A stretch of DNA of 64,000 bases, taken from positions 62,001 through 126,000 of the forward strand of contig NZ_STGH01000002.1 in assembly GCF_005222785.1 (NCBI RefSeq), written 5' to 3'. Source of the DNA: Rhodobacter sp. SY28-1 (GTDB lineage Bacteria; Pseudomonadota; Alphaproteobacteria; Rhodobacterales; Rhodobacteraceae). Made by a program: the position numbers and the translations under genes. Positions 34,741-43,116 of the stretch are shown here, piece by piece (within the stretch, counting starts at the first letter, position 1; every line of letters starts with the position of its first letter). The notes under the pieces were generated by a model that was not told the DNA's origin, made no database searches, and saw only the letters and a list, made by a program, of their open reading frames with translations.

Positions 34741-35649
34741 ATGTACATCGAGCTGCGCCATCTGCGGACGATCCGGGCCATCCAGCAGGCGGGGGGGCTG
34801 CAGCGGGCGGCGGATATGCTGAACATGACGCAGTCGGCTTTGTCCCATCAGGTCAAGGGGTTGGAAGATCAGGCGGGGATGGAGCTGTTCGTGCGGCGGT
34901 CGAAGCCGATGCGGCTTTCGGCGGCCGGCATCAGGATGTTGCGGGCGGCGGAACGGATCCTGCCAGAGATTGACGCGATGGAAGAAGAGTTCCGCGCGCT
35001 GCGTGCTGGGCGGACGGGCCGACTGCACATCGCCATCGAGTGCCATGCCTGCTTCGACTGGCTGTTCCCGGTGCTGGAGATGTTCCGCCACGCCTGGCCG
35101 GAAATCGACGTGGACATCCGGGCGGGGCTGGCCTTTGGGGCGCTGCCCGCCCTGAACCGCGAGGAGGTCGATCTGGTCATCTCCTCCGACCGTGAGCCGC
35201 CGCCCGGGATCGTGTTCAACCCCCTGTTCGACTACCACCCGACCTTTGTCGCGTCCTCGCAGAACCCTTTGGCGGCAAAGGATTTCATCACCGCCGAGGA
35301 TTTCCGGGACGAGGTCCTGATCACCTATCCGGTCAGCCGCGACAAGCTGGACGTCTTCACCGAAATCCTGACGCCCGCAAAGGTGGAACCCCGGGCGCAG
35401 CGGACGGCGGAGCTGACCGCGGTGATCCTGATGCTGGTGGGATCGAACCGGGGGGTGGCGGTGCTGCCGGACTGGGTGATGCGCGAGGTGAAATCCAATG
35501 CCGACTACATCACGCGGCCGCTGGGGCCCGAGGTGGTGACCAAGCGGATGTATGCGGCGACGCGGGAGGAGGATGCGGCGAAACCCTATATCGCGCATTT
35601 CCTGCGGCTGGCGCGGTCGGAGCCGGTGAAGCTGCAGCGTGCCGACTAA
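34741..35649 (+). CDS. metR: LysR-family regulator, MetR-like
   Basis: A 302-residue LysR protein. The N-terminal winged helix is YIELRHLRTIRAIQQAGGLQ then RAADMLNMTQSALSHQVKGL. The effector domain begins around residue 95 (GRLHIAIECHACFDWLFPVL); the CHxCxxWLxP pattern is characteristic of MetR, which senses homocysteine. The divergent position next to metF supports the assignment. A plausible promoter gap is shared with metF. Confidence 0.88.
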   Translation: MYIELRHLRTIRAIQQAGGLQRAADMLNMTQSALSHQVKGLEDQAGMELFVRRSKPMRLSAAGIRMLRAAERILPEIDAMEEEFRALRAGRTGRLHIAIECHACFDWLFPVLEMFRHAWPEIDVDIRAGLAFGALPALNREEVDLVISSDREPPPGIVFNPLFDYHPTFVASSQNPLAAKDFITAEDFRDEVLITYPVSRDKLDVFTEILTPAKVEPRAQRTAELTAVILMLVGSNRGVAVLPDWVMREVKSNADYITRPLGPEVVTKRMYAATREEDAAKPYIAHFLRLARSEPVKLQRAD

Positions 35650-35801
35650 GTCACTGCGGACGCTGGGTTAATCCGGGGTGTTTCGGAAAGGTTAAGCGTC
35701 TGGCATCCGTCTGGCATGTGTCGGGTTTCCGTACCGACGCAGGCGGGCCTGTGTGTCGTTCACCATGAGGGACGAATCGGTACCGCAGGCGTGGGTGACG
35801 C

Positions 35802-35864
35802 CTCCTCGTTCGACTGCGTCTCATTGTCGGAAGGCCCGCGAGGAGGGACGAAGTCCCCGACGAG
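35802..35864. repeat. Dispersed convergent-junction palindrome, copy 3
   Basis: Left arm CTCCTCGTTCGACTGCGTC, right arm GAGGAGGGACGAAGTCCCCG then ACGAG. It ends two bases before the stop codon of the inositol monophosphatase gene (35867) and faces metR from the other side. Confidence 0.7.
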
Positions 35865-35866
35865 CC

Positions 35867-36652
35867 TTACGCCCGGATCGTGTCCGCCATCGGTTTGAAC
35901 AGCCCGTCATTGGCCGCGATCAGCGCGCCGTCCAGCGGGTCGGTGCCTTCGCGCAGACCTTCGACCAGCCCCCCGGCTTCCTTGACCAGCAGGATCCCGG
36001 CCGCCACGTCCCAGGCCGACAATTCACGTTCCCAGTACCCGTCGAACCGGCCGGCGGCGACGTAGGCGAGGTCCAGCGACGCGGCCCCCCAGCGCCGCAC
36101 CCCGGCGCAGGCGGGCATCAGGCGGCCTAGGTCCTTCAGCATCGCAGGAAGCGTGGACTTTGCGCCGAAGGGCACGCCAGTCGCAAAGACCGCCTCGTGC
36201 ATCGCCCGGCGGGCCGAGACGCGGAGGCGGCGGTTGTCGTTCAGCCAGCAACCCGCGCCCTTTTCGGCCCAGAACATCTCGTCCTTGGCGGGGTCGTAGA
36301 CGACGGCGGAGACGATCTCGCCCTTGTGCTCCAGCGCGATGGAGACGGCCCAGTGCGGCATCCCGTGCAGGAAATTGGTGGTCCCGTCCAGCGGATCGAC
36401 GATCCAGCGCCGGGTCGGGTCGGCACCCGCGGCGCCACCGGTTTCCTCGCCCAGCCAACCGTAGGTCGGGCGGCCACCGAGGAGCTCTTCCTTGATGAGA
36501 CGTTCGGCCTCGCGGTCGGCCCGGGACACGAAGTCCCCCGGACCCTTGGTCGACACCTGCAGGTTCTCCACCTCGCGGAAGTCCTTGACCAGGCTGCGGC
36601 CCGCCTTGCGCGCAGCCTTGATCATCAGGTTGAGGTTGGCCGAGCCCTGCAT
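35867..36652 (-). CDS. suhB: Inositol monophosphatase family protein
   Basis: A 261-residue Mg-dependent phosphatase. The metal sites are in GWLGEETGG (GEE), WIVDPLDGTTNFLHGMPHWA (DPLDGTTN) and the C-terminal ERELSAWDVAAGILLVKEAGG (WDxAAG). All metal ligands are present. It probably hydrolyses inositol-1-phosphate or related sugar phosphates; SuhB can also act in rRNA transcription in some bacteria. The start 36652 is preferred over 36670 because LNLMIKAARKAGR aligns with the usual first helix. Confidence 0.9.
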   Translation of the reverse strand: MQGSANLNLMIKAARKAGRSLVKDFREVENLQVSTKGPGDFVSRADREAERLIKEELLGGRPTYGWLGEETGGAAGADPTRRWIVDPLDGTTNFLHGMPHWAVSIALEHKGEIVSAVVYDPAKDEMFWAEKGAGCWLNDNRRLRVSARRAMHEAVFATGVPFGAKSTLPAMLKDLGRLMPACAGVRRWGAASLDLAYVAAGRFDGYWERELSAWDVAAGILLVKEAGGLVEGLREGTDPLDGALIAANDGLFKPMADTIRA

Positions 36653-36722
36653 CTTCCGCTCCAACAGCATTTCAAGCCCGGCGCTATAGCGGGTCGGGGG
36701 CGGGAAAGAAAGGGGGCGAGGC

Positions 36723-37145
36723 CTACTGGACGATCACCACGCGCATGTTCTCCATCCCCTCGGCCTTGACCATGTTGAACAGGATCTTGGCGTTGTCGGG
36801 ATGCAGGCGCACGCAACCGCGGCTTGCCGGCGCGCCAAGCTTGCTGATCTGGTCGGTGCCGTGGATCGCATAGTGCCCGTCGTAGAAGATCGCGAAGGGC
36901 ATCGGCGCGTTGTTGTAGCGGCGCGAGCGATGGTTCTTCGACAAGAATTCCGGCGCATAGGTGCCGGTGGGAGTGATCTTTCCCGCCTTAGCGGTTGAAA
37001 CCGGCCAGGTGTAAAGCAGGCGACCCTCGTGGTAGACCTTCATGGTCTGCGACGAAATCGAGACACGGGCGAGGACCCGGTCTGCAAGGGCCTGCCCGGG
37101 CAGAAGCGCCAGAACCAGGGCAAGCGCGGCAAAATGGCGGCGCAT
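36723..37145 (-). CDS. L,D-transpeptidase (YkuD domain), exported
   Basis: A 140-residue protein with signal peptide (RRHFAALALVLALLPGQALA). The YkuD catalytic motif is complete: AIHGTDQISKLGAPASRGCV with the active Cys in SRGCVRLHP. It is short, consisting of the catalytic domain alone, so it probably crosslinks peptidoglycan or attaches proteins to it in the periplasm. The promoter should lie in the 115-base gap upstream, which also contains the terminator of the DUF1194 gene. Confidence 0.92.
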   Translation of the reverse strand: MRRHFAALALVLALLPGQALADRVLARVSISSQTMKVYHEGRLLYTWPVSTAKAGKITPTGTYAPEFLSKNHRSRRYNNAPMPFAIFYDGHYAIHGTDQISKLGAPASRGCVRLHPDNAKILFNMVKAEGMENMRVVIVQ

Positions 37146-37218
37146 AGAAACCTCCGAATGTATTCACCAATCTGCGAGAAGAATTCCCGCTGTTGTGCAT
37201 TAGTCAATGAAAAACCGG

Positions 37219-37246
37219 CAAAAATCCGGTCAGGAATCCCGGATTT
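37219..37246 (-). terminator. Intrinsic terminator after DUF1194 gene
   Basis: On the minus strand AAATCCGG, loop GATTCCTGA, CCGGATTT followed by TTGCCGG, with five consecutive T across the end of the stem. Lies 15 bases after the DUF1194 stop. Confidence 0.8.
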
Positions 37247-37260
37247 GTGGCGGGTTTGGG

Positions 37261-37977
37261 TCAACCTTCGTCAGAACCGGGCAGAGACAGCGCGCCGATC
37301 ATCGGGCCTTCCAACTCGCGCAGGAGCTTGCGGCGGATCGCTTTCGGGTAGTCCTCTTGCCGGGGCGCGCTTTCGACAAAGGCCCCCGGACCGCGGATCA
37401 CCTGGGTCCGGTAATAGTCGAGGATGCCGGCCTCATGCTCTCCCACGGCGAGGCCATTCACCGTGATGCCAGTGAAATCCTCACGCTCATAGGTCCGGTG
37501 AACCGAGATCCCCTCGTTGTTCTGCCCGTCTCCCGCCACGTCGATCACCCTACGGTCGCAGGGGGGTGCCTCGGACATCAGGTCCAGACCGAAACGCAAG
37601 GCATCGCCCAGCGCGGTGGCCAGCCGGGCAAGCGGCCTTGGCGTCCGGCGCACGGTCCAGATGACGCTGTCCAGGGCCTCGGGGCTGTCGAGGCTGACCC
37701 AGGGCTGGACCAGGTCCTGATAGCCGTTGCCGGACCAGTAGTAGATCGCCAGGGCGACCTCACCCTCGGGCACGAAGATCGCCCGCCGGACCTCGGGGTC
37801 CTCCAGGGCTTGCGCGAGCCCTTCGGTCTGGATGATGTAATCTTGCGAATCGATCGACCGTGAAATGTCGACCGCAAGGGCTAAAGCCAGACGGCAGTCG
37901 GACAGCGCGGGGGCCACACAGGCAGCCACCAGGCCAAGGGCATACAGGCTGGCGCGAAGAAGGCTGGCAAGCGGCAT
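37261..37977 (-). CDS. DUF1194 protein (von Willebrand A-like), exported
   Basis: A 238-residue exported protein with a signal peptide (SLLRASLYALGLVAACVAPA). The VWA-type metal-binding MIDAS is seen in LALAVDISRSIDSQDY (DxSxS), with DVAGDGQNNEG providing the conserved Asp. The rest (LAQALEDPEVRRAIFVPEGE) fits DUF1194. It probably mediates protein contact in the periplasm; there is no known partner. It is read in the same direction as the L,D-transpeptidase but separated by a terminator. Confidence 0.85.
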   Translation of the reverse strand: MPLASLLRASLYALGLVAACVAPALSDCRLALALAVDISRSIDSQDYIIQTEGLAQALEDPEVRRAIFVPEGEVALAIYYWSGNGYQDLVQPWVSLDSPEALDSVIWTVRRTPRPLARLATALGDALRFGLDLMSEAPPCDRRVIDVAGDGQNNEGISVHRTYEREDFTGITVNGLAVGEHEAGILDYYRTQVIRGPGAFVESAPRQEDYPKAIRRKLLRELEGPMIGALSLPGSDEG

Positions 37978-38037
37978 TGCATCCCCCGTTCCCTGCGTGA
38001 TCCTGCACCCGACCTGCCAGCGCCGTCAAACGCGGGA

Positions 38038-38781
38038 TCAGCGGCGGCGACGCACCAAGGGAACGTTTGACCGCGACGCCTCGAAATGGGTTTCCGGATG
38101 CGGCGGATGACCAGCGGTCTGACGCCAATAGCCACTGGCCCCGCGCCGCAGCCAGACCGGCAGCGTCAGGATCAGCCCGGCCACGAAACCGCCGACATGC
38201 GCCCAGTAGGCCACCCCACCCTCGTCTCCCGGGATCGCCACACCCGAGCCGATCTGGATCACGAGCCAGAGTCCGAGGACGATCCAGGCCGGGATGGCAA
38301 AGATGCGGAAGAAGATGATGAAGATGAACAGCACGTCGACCTTGGCCTTGGGGAACAAGAGGAGATAGCCCCCCATCACCCCGGCAATCGCGCCCGAGGC
38401 GCCCACCATCGGCACGGGCGAGCCCGGGTCGGGCAGCACCTGCGCCAGGCCCGCCGCCGCGCCGCAAGCAAGATAGAAGATCAGGAAGCCGAGATGCCCC
38501 ATCTCTTCTTCCAGGTTGTCGCCGTAGATCCACAGGAACAGCATGTTGCCCGCAAGGTGCATCCAGCCGCCGTGCAGGAACATCGAGGTCAGGATCGTCT
38601 CCAGCCCGTCGCCCGACATGAAGCGTCCGGGGACCAGGCCCCAGGTCATGAAGAAGCCCTGCAGGTCCCAGTCTGAAAGGCTGGGGAAATAGGCAAGGAA
38701 GATCAGGATATTGATCGCGATCAGCGCGAAGGTGACATAGGGCGTGCGCCCTGACGGGTTATGGTCGCGGATCGGGAACAT
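38038..38781 (-). CDS. Rhomboid-family intramembrane serine protease
   Basis: A 247-residue membrane protein with six or seven hydrophobic segments. The catalytic serine is in VGASGAIAGVMGGYLL (GxSG) and the catalytic His in WAHVGGFVAGLIL; HGGWMHLAGNMLFLWIYGDN provides the conserved HxxxN in TM2. It cleaves membrane-anchored substrates within the bilayer. A 35-residue polar C-terminal tail follows the last segment. The start 38781 is fixed by the first conserved block (PIRDHNPSGRTPYVTFAL). Confidence 0.92.
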   Translation of the reverse strand: MFPIRDHNPSGRTPYVTFALIAINILIFLAYFPSLSDWDLQGFFMTWGLVPGRFMSGDGLETILTSMFLHGGWMHLAGNMLFLWIYGDNLEEEMGHLGFLIFYLACGAAAGLAQVLPDPGSPVPMVGASGAIAGVMGGYLLLFPKAKVDVLFIFIIFFRIFAIPAWIVLGLWLVIQIGSGVAIPGDEGGVAYWAHVGGFVAGLILTLPVWLRRGASGYWRQTAGHPPHPETHFEASRSNVPLVRRRR

Positions 38782-38789
38782 GGCGCGCA

Positions 38790-38807
38790 GCCTTCCCGAA
38801 GGAAGGC
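38790..38807 (-). terminator. putA terminator with TTCG tetraloop
   Basis: On the minus strand GCCTTCC-TTCG-GGAAGGC: a 7-bp stem closed by a stable C(UUCG)G tetraloop, seven bases after the putA stop and close to the rhomboid start. No T-run follows, so it may be only partly effective. Confidence 0.6.
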
Positions 38808-38813
38808 CGCCCG

Positions 38814-41800
38814 TCAAGCATCGGCGGCATCGGCCAGAAGCTGGGCGTTGCCGCCCGACGCGGTGGTGTCGATGCAGAGGTGCCGTTCCAGATGCGCGTG
38901 GCCCGCGTCGGGGGCGGCGATCAGGGGCAGGATCGGGCCTTGCCGGCTGGCCAGCGCCTGGGCGTAGGGGCGACCGGCCTCGGCCGCGCCCCACCAGACA
39001 GCGCCGGAAAAGCCGTGCAGGGTTGTCAGCGCCTGCGGGTCAAGGCCGGGGGCTTCGACCGCGTGACCACCCAGCTTGCGGATGGCTTCGGCCTGGGCAA
39101 GCGCTGCGGCCCGGCCGGGGCCAAGGCAAAGGAGGGGCGCGCGGGGGGTGAGGGTCAGGCGGTTCGATTCGCCGGTCGGGCCTGGCATGTCCTCGGTGAT
39201 CGGCGCCGTGGCAGGCCAGGGGGCCGCAAGGGCCTTGTTCACGTCAGAGACGGTCGCGGTGGCGTCATCCGGCAGGGCGGCCGACGTCGGGGCCTTGGTG
39301 AACCGCGTCAGGTAGTGTGGCCCGCCTGCCTTGGGTCCGGTGCCGGACAGCCCCTCGCCGCCGAAAGGTTGCGACCCCACGACCGCGCCGATCTGGTTGC
39401 GGTTGACGTAGGTGTTGCCGACCCGCATGCCGTCGACGATGTGCTGCACCCGGTCGTCGATGCGGGAGTGCAGACCGAAAGTCAGTCCATAGCCAGTGGC
39501 GTTGATTGCAGAGATCACCCGGTCGATCTCATGTGCCTTGAAGGTGGCAATGTGCAGGACCGGGCCGAAGATCTCGCGCGGCATGTCCTGGATACCTTTG
39601 ACCTTCAGGACGGTGGGCGCGACGAAGGTCCCCTGCCCCGGCGCCGGCAGTTCCTTCAGCACCCGCCCCTCGGCCCGGGCCGCGTCGACATAGGCCCGGA
39701 TGCCGGCCTGCGCCTCGGCGTCGATCACGGGTCCGATGTCGGTGGCGAGGCTCCACGGATCGCCAAGCGACAGATCCTCCATCGCGCCGAAGAGCATTTC
39801 GGTGACGGTGTGGGCGATGTCTTCCTGCAGATAGAGGCAGCGCAGCGCCGAACACCGCTGGCCCGCCGACTGGAAGCTGGAGACGATGATGTCGCGCACC
39901 GCCTGTTCGGGGAGTGCGGTCGAATCGACCAGCATGGCGTTCAAGCCTCCGGTCTCGGCGATCAGCGGGGCGGTGGGGTCGAGGTGGCCGGCCATCGAGC
40001 GCCGGATCGCCTGCGCGGTTTCGGTCGATCCGGTGAAGGCAACACCGTTCACGCGCGGGTCGCGGGTCAGGGCCGCGCCGATCTGACCGTCTCCGGGAAG
40101 GAGTTGCAGCGCCGTTGCGGGCACCCCTGCGGCGAGCAGGTGATCGACGGCAAGGCAGGCGATCAGGGGGGTCTGCTCGGCCGGCTTGGCAAGGACGGCG
40201 TTCCCGGCGGCAATGGCCGCGCCGATCTGGCCACAGAAGATGGCAAGCGGGAAGTTCCAGGGGCTGATGCAGGCAAAGACACCGCGCGCCGGGTGCGGTT
40301 GGGCAGTCTGCGTCGCGTAGTAGCGCAGGAAATCCACCGCTTCGCGCAGTTCGGCCACGGCGTCTGAGAGGGTCTTGCCCGCCTCGCGTGCCAGCAGCGC
40401 GAAGGCGCGGCCAAAGTCGGCCTCCATCCGGTCGGCGGCGCGGTTCAGGACCGTGGCCCGTTCCCGTGGAGCGGCAGTCCAGGGTTCGGCAAGCCGCAGG
40501 GCGGTGTCCACATCCGGCAGCCCTGCCGTGGTGACATGGCCGACCAGCGCGCCGGTGGCGGGGTTCAGGACGGCAAGCTGCGGGCCGCCGACGACCCTGC
40601 CGGCCAGACGCGGGGCGGCGTCGATGCGGGTCTCCATGAAGGGCGTGCGGGCGGCTTCGATCTCGGCCAGATCGGCGGCATCCGTCAGGTCCCAGCCTTT
40701 CGAGTTCTTCCGAGCGCCAAAGAGCCCCGGCCCGGTCTTGAGCGCGGGGCTGGGGATGGCGGTCAGGCCCTCGACCATCGTCAACGGGCAGGCGGCGACG
40801 GTTTCGGGGGGGACATCTTCATCGACGATCTGGTTGACGAAGCTGGAATTCGCGCCGTTCTCCAGGAGGCGGCGAACGAGATAGGCGAGAAGGTCCCGGT
40901 GCGCCCCTACCGGCGCGTAGATCCGGCAGCGGGTGGCGTTGTCCGTCAGCACGATGTCGTGCAGCCGCTCGCCCATTCCGTGCAGGCGCTGGAATTCGTA
41001 GTCCATCGGCGTCAGGCCCTGCTGACCGGCGATATGCAGGATCGCGGCGACGGTATGGGCGTTGTGGGTGGCGAATTGGGGGTAGATGCGGTCGGTCAGC
41101 GACAAAAGCTTGCGGGCGTTGGCGATGTAGCTGACATCGGTCGATTGCTTGCGGGTGAAGACCGGGAAGCTGTCCAGCCCCATGACCTGCGCCCGCTTCA
41201 CCTCGGCATCCCAATAGGCGCCCTTCACCAGCCGCACCATGATCTTGCGGTCAAGGCGTTGGCTCAGGGCGTAAAGCCAGTCGATCACCGCACCCGCCCG
41301 GCGGCCATAGGCCTGCACCACGACCCCGAACCCGTCCCAGCCCTTCAGCGCGGGGTCGGACAGCGTGGCCTCGATGACCTCCAGCGAGAGGGCGAGGCGG
41401 TCGGCTTCCTCGGCGTCGATGTTGAAGCCAAGCCCCGCCGCCTTGGCCAAAGTCGCCAGCGCCCGGACGCGGGGGACCAGCTCCTCCATCACCCGTTCGC
41501 GCTTTGCGACCTCATAGCGCGGGTGCAGGGCGGACAGCTTGACCGAGATGCCGGGGTTGGTGCGGATGTCATTGCCCTTGGCGGCACGCGCAATGGCGGT
41601 GATCGCGCGGGAATAGGACAGGTGATAGCGCCGCGCATCGGCTTCGGTCCGCGCGGCCTCGCCCAGCATGTCGTAGCTGTAGGTGTAGCCCTTCGCCTCC
41701 AGCTCCTCGGCCCGGTCCATCGCCTTGTCGATGGTTTCGCCCAGGACGAAGTTGCGCCCCATCTCCTTCATCGCGCGGGAGACGGCGGTGCGGATCACCG

Positions 41801-42263
41801 GCTCGCCCAGCCGCCGCACCGCGCCCCGCAGCGCGCCCGCAATGCCGCCCTCACGGTCGTCCAGCACCTTGCCGGTCAGCATCAGAGCCCAAGTCGAGGC
41901 ATTGACGAGGCTGGAGGCCGACTTCCCAAGATGCCGCCCCCAGTCCGAGGGCGCGATCTTGTCCTCGATCAGGGCATCCATCGTTTCGGCGTCGGGCACG
42001 CGGAGCAGCGCCTCGGCCAGACACATCAGGGCGATGCCTTCGTCTGTTGAGAGGCCATATTCGGCGAGGAAAACCTCCATCAGACCGGGTCGCGAGCTGG
42101 CGCGGATGCGGCGCACGAGGTCCGCACCCTGCCCCACGATGGCCGCGCGCGCAGAGGGGTCGAGGGCCGCCTCGGCCACCAGCCGCTGCACCAGCGCGGT
42201 CTCATCGGTCAGCGTTCCGGTGGTGATGACGGACCAGGCGGCGGGGGCGGTTGCGGATTTCAT
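38814..42263 (-). CDS. putA: Bifunctional proline dehydrogenase / P5C dehydrogenase
   Basis: An 1149-residue bifunctional enzyme oxidising proline to glutamate. Residues about 70-470 are the FAD proline dehydrogenase (NPGISVKLSALHPRYEVAKR, MVRLVKGAYWDAEVKRAQVM, TNAHTV-like FATHNAHTVAAIL, YEFQRLHGMGERLHDIV). Residues about 560-1020 are the aldehyde dehydrogenase (ISPWNFPLAIFCGQIGAAIA, LIAETGGLNAMLVDSTALPE, SAGQRCSALRCLYL with the catalytic Cys), plus a C-terminal extension. There is no N-terminal ribbon-helix-helix domain, so it cannot be self-repressing; the divergent PutR is the probable regulator. The ATG at 42263 is preferred over a GTG three codons upstream. Confidence 0.96.
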   Translation of the reverse strand: MKSATAPAAWSVITTGTLTDETALVQRLVAEAALDPSARAAIVGQGADLVRRIRASSRPGLMEVFLAEYGLSTDEGIALMCLAEALLRVPDAETMDALIEDKIAPSDWGRHLGKSASSLVNASTWALMLTGKVLDDREGGIAGALRGAVRRLGEPVIRTAVSRAMKEMGRNFVLGETIDKAMDRAEELEAKGYTYSYDMLGEAARTEADARRYHLSYSRAITAIARAAKGNDIRTNPGISVKLSALHPRYEVAKRERVMEELVPRVRALATLAKAAGLGFNIDAEEADRLALSLEVIEATLSDPALKGWDGFGVVVQAYGRRAGAVIDWLYALSQRLDRKIMVRLVKGAYWDAEVKRAQVMGLDSFPVFTRKQSTDVSYIANARKLLSLTDRIYPQFATHNAHTVAAILHIAGQQGLTPMDYEFQRLHGMGERLHDIVLTDNATRCRIYAPVGAHRDLLAYLVRRLLENGANSSFVNQIVDEDVPPETVAACPLTMVEGLTAIPSPALKTGPGLFGARKNSKGWDLTDAADLAEIEAARTPFMETRIDAAPRLAGRVVGGPQLAVLNPATGALVGHVTTAGLPDVDTALRLAEPWTAAPRERATVLNRAADRMEADFGRAFALLAREAGKTLSDAVAELREAVDFLRYYATQTAQPHPARGVFACISPWNFPLAIFCGQIGAAIAAGNAVLAKPAEQTPLIACLAVDHLLAAGVPATALQLLPGDGQIGAALTRDPRVNGVAFTGSTETAQAIRRSMAGHLDPTAPLIAETGGLNAMLVDSTALPEQAVRDIIVSSFQSAGQRCSALRCLYLQEDIAHTVTEMLFGAMEDLSLGDPWSLATDIGPVIDAEAQAGIRAYVDAARAEGRVLKELPAPGQGTFVAPTVLKVKGIQDMPREIFGPVLHIATFKAHEIDRVISAINATGYGLTFGLHSRIDDRVQHIVDGMRVGNTYVNRNQIGAVVGSQPFGGEGLSGTGPKAGGPHYLTRFTKAPTSAALPDDATATVSDVNKALAAPWPATAPITEDMPGPTGESNRLTLTPRAPLLCLGPGRAAALAQAEAIRKLGGHAVEAPGLDPQALTTLHGFSGAVWWGAAEAGRPYAQALASRQGPILPLIAAPDAGHAHLERHLCIDTTASGGNAQLLADAADA

Positions 42264-42368
42264 GGCAGGCACCTTTCTTTCCGCCCAGCATAACGCGAAA
42301 ATTGCAGGCTGTTTTCCTGAAGATCATGTAATATGCAGGCCGGAATCGCGACAATCCCGGAAATACCC

Positions 42369-42830
42369 ATGTCAAGTGACCGCGCCGATCTGGACCGTTT
42401 CGACCTTGCGATCCTGCGGGTCCTGCAGACCGAGGGGCGCATCGCCGCGGTGGAGCTTGCCCGCCGGATCGGGCTGTCGAAATCGCCCACCCAGGCGCGC
42501 ATGAAGCGGCTGGAAGAGATCGGGATCATCACCGGCTACCGCGCGATCCTGGACCCGATCAGGATGGGCCAGGCCCATGTGGCGTTTGTCGAAGTGCGGC
42601 TTTCCGACACCCGCGAGGCGGCGCTGACCGCGTTCAACCGGGCAGTGCTGACGGTGCCCGAGGTGGAGCAGTGCCACATGATGGCATCCAGCTTCGACTA
42701 CCTCCTCAAAGTGCGCACCGCCGACATCCAGAGTTATCGCCGGGTGCTGGGCGAGGTGATCTCGGCCCTGCCCCATGTCGCCTCGACCTCGACCTATGTG
42801 GCGATGGAGGCGGTGAAGGAAGTGTTCTGA
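42369..42830 (+). CDS. putR: Lrp/AsnC-family regulator of proline use
   Basis: A 153-residue Lrp/AsnC protein. The DNA-binding domain is LDRFDLAILRVLQTEGRIAA then VELARRIGLSKSPTQARMKR; the C-terminal RAM domain has AHVAFVEVRLSDTREAALTA and CHMMASSFDYLLKVRTADIQ. Its divergent location next to putA is the classic putR arrangement, and it probably activates putA in response to proline. The 105-base gap has a direct repeat of TGCAGGC at 42303-42309 and 42334-42340 and a TAATAT -10-like element. Confidence 0.9.
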   Translation: MSSDRADLDRFDLAILRVLQTEGRIAAVELARRIGLSKSPTQARMKRLEEIGIITGYRAILDPIRMGQAHVAFVEVRLSDTREAALTAFNRAVLTVPEVEQCHMMASSFDYLLKVRTADIQSYRRVLGEVISALPHVASTSTYVAMEAVKEVF

Positions 42831-42851
42831 CGGACAGTGCGCGACGTCGCC

Positions 42852-42977
42852 CTAGTCCTTTGGCTTTCCGGGGGAAATCGTGACCCTCGCATTAGTCGAG
42901 GAGACCGAGATCGCGGCCTTCGCGGCCTCTTTCTTCGGTTTCTTCACTTCCTTGCGCTTGTTCATGCCCTTGGCCAT
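42852..42977 (-). CDS. Very small basic protein (41 residues)
   Basis: Starts MAKGMNKRKEVKKPKKEAAK, a Lys-rich, unstructured N-terminus, ending ARVTISPGKPKD. A clear ribosome site (GGGGGA) precedes the ATG. Small lysine-rich proteins with this opening occur in Alphaproteobacteria, so I consider it real; the function is unknown, nucleic acid binding being plausible. It lies in the 286 bases between putR and the Rieske gene, on the opposite strand. Confidence 0.65.
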   Translation of the reverse strand: MAKGMNKRKEVKKPKKEAAKAAISVSSTNARVTISPGKPKD

Positions 42978-43116
42978 GACCGCATCCCCCTGCCGGCCTG
43001 GATGGCCAGACCCTGACCCTAGACCTCCGGTCGTGCGATTGCACGGACCAAATGCGCGGGACTTGCCAGCTTGGACCGGACGCAGCAGACTTCGGGACAG
43101 GAGGAAGGGACCACCG

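Noticed and set aside
35697-35720. Tandem GTCTGGCAT repeat after metR
   Set aside because: Only two short units with no gene or symmetry context; likely chance.
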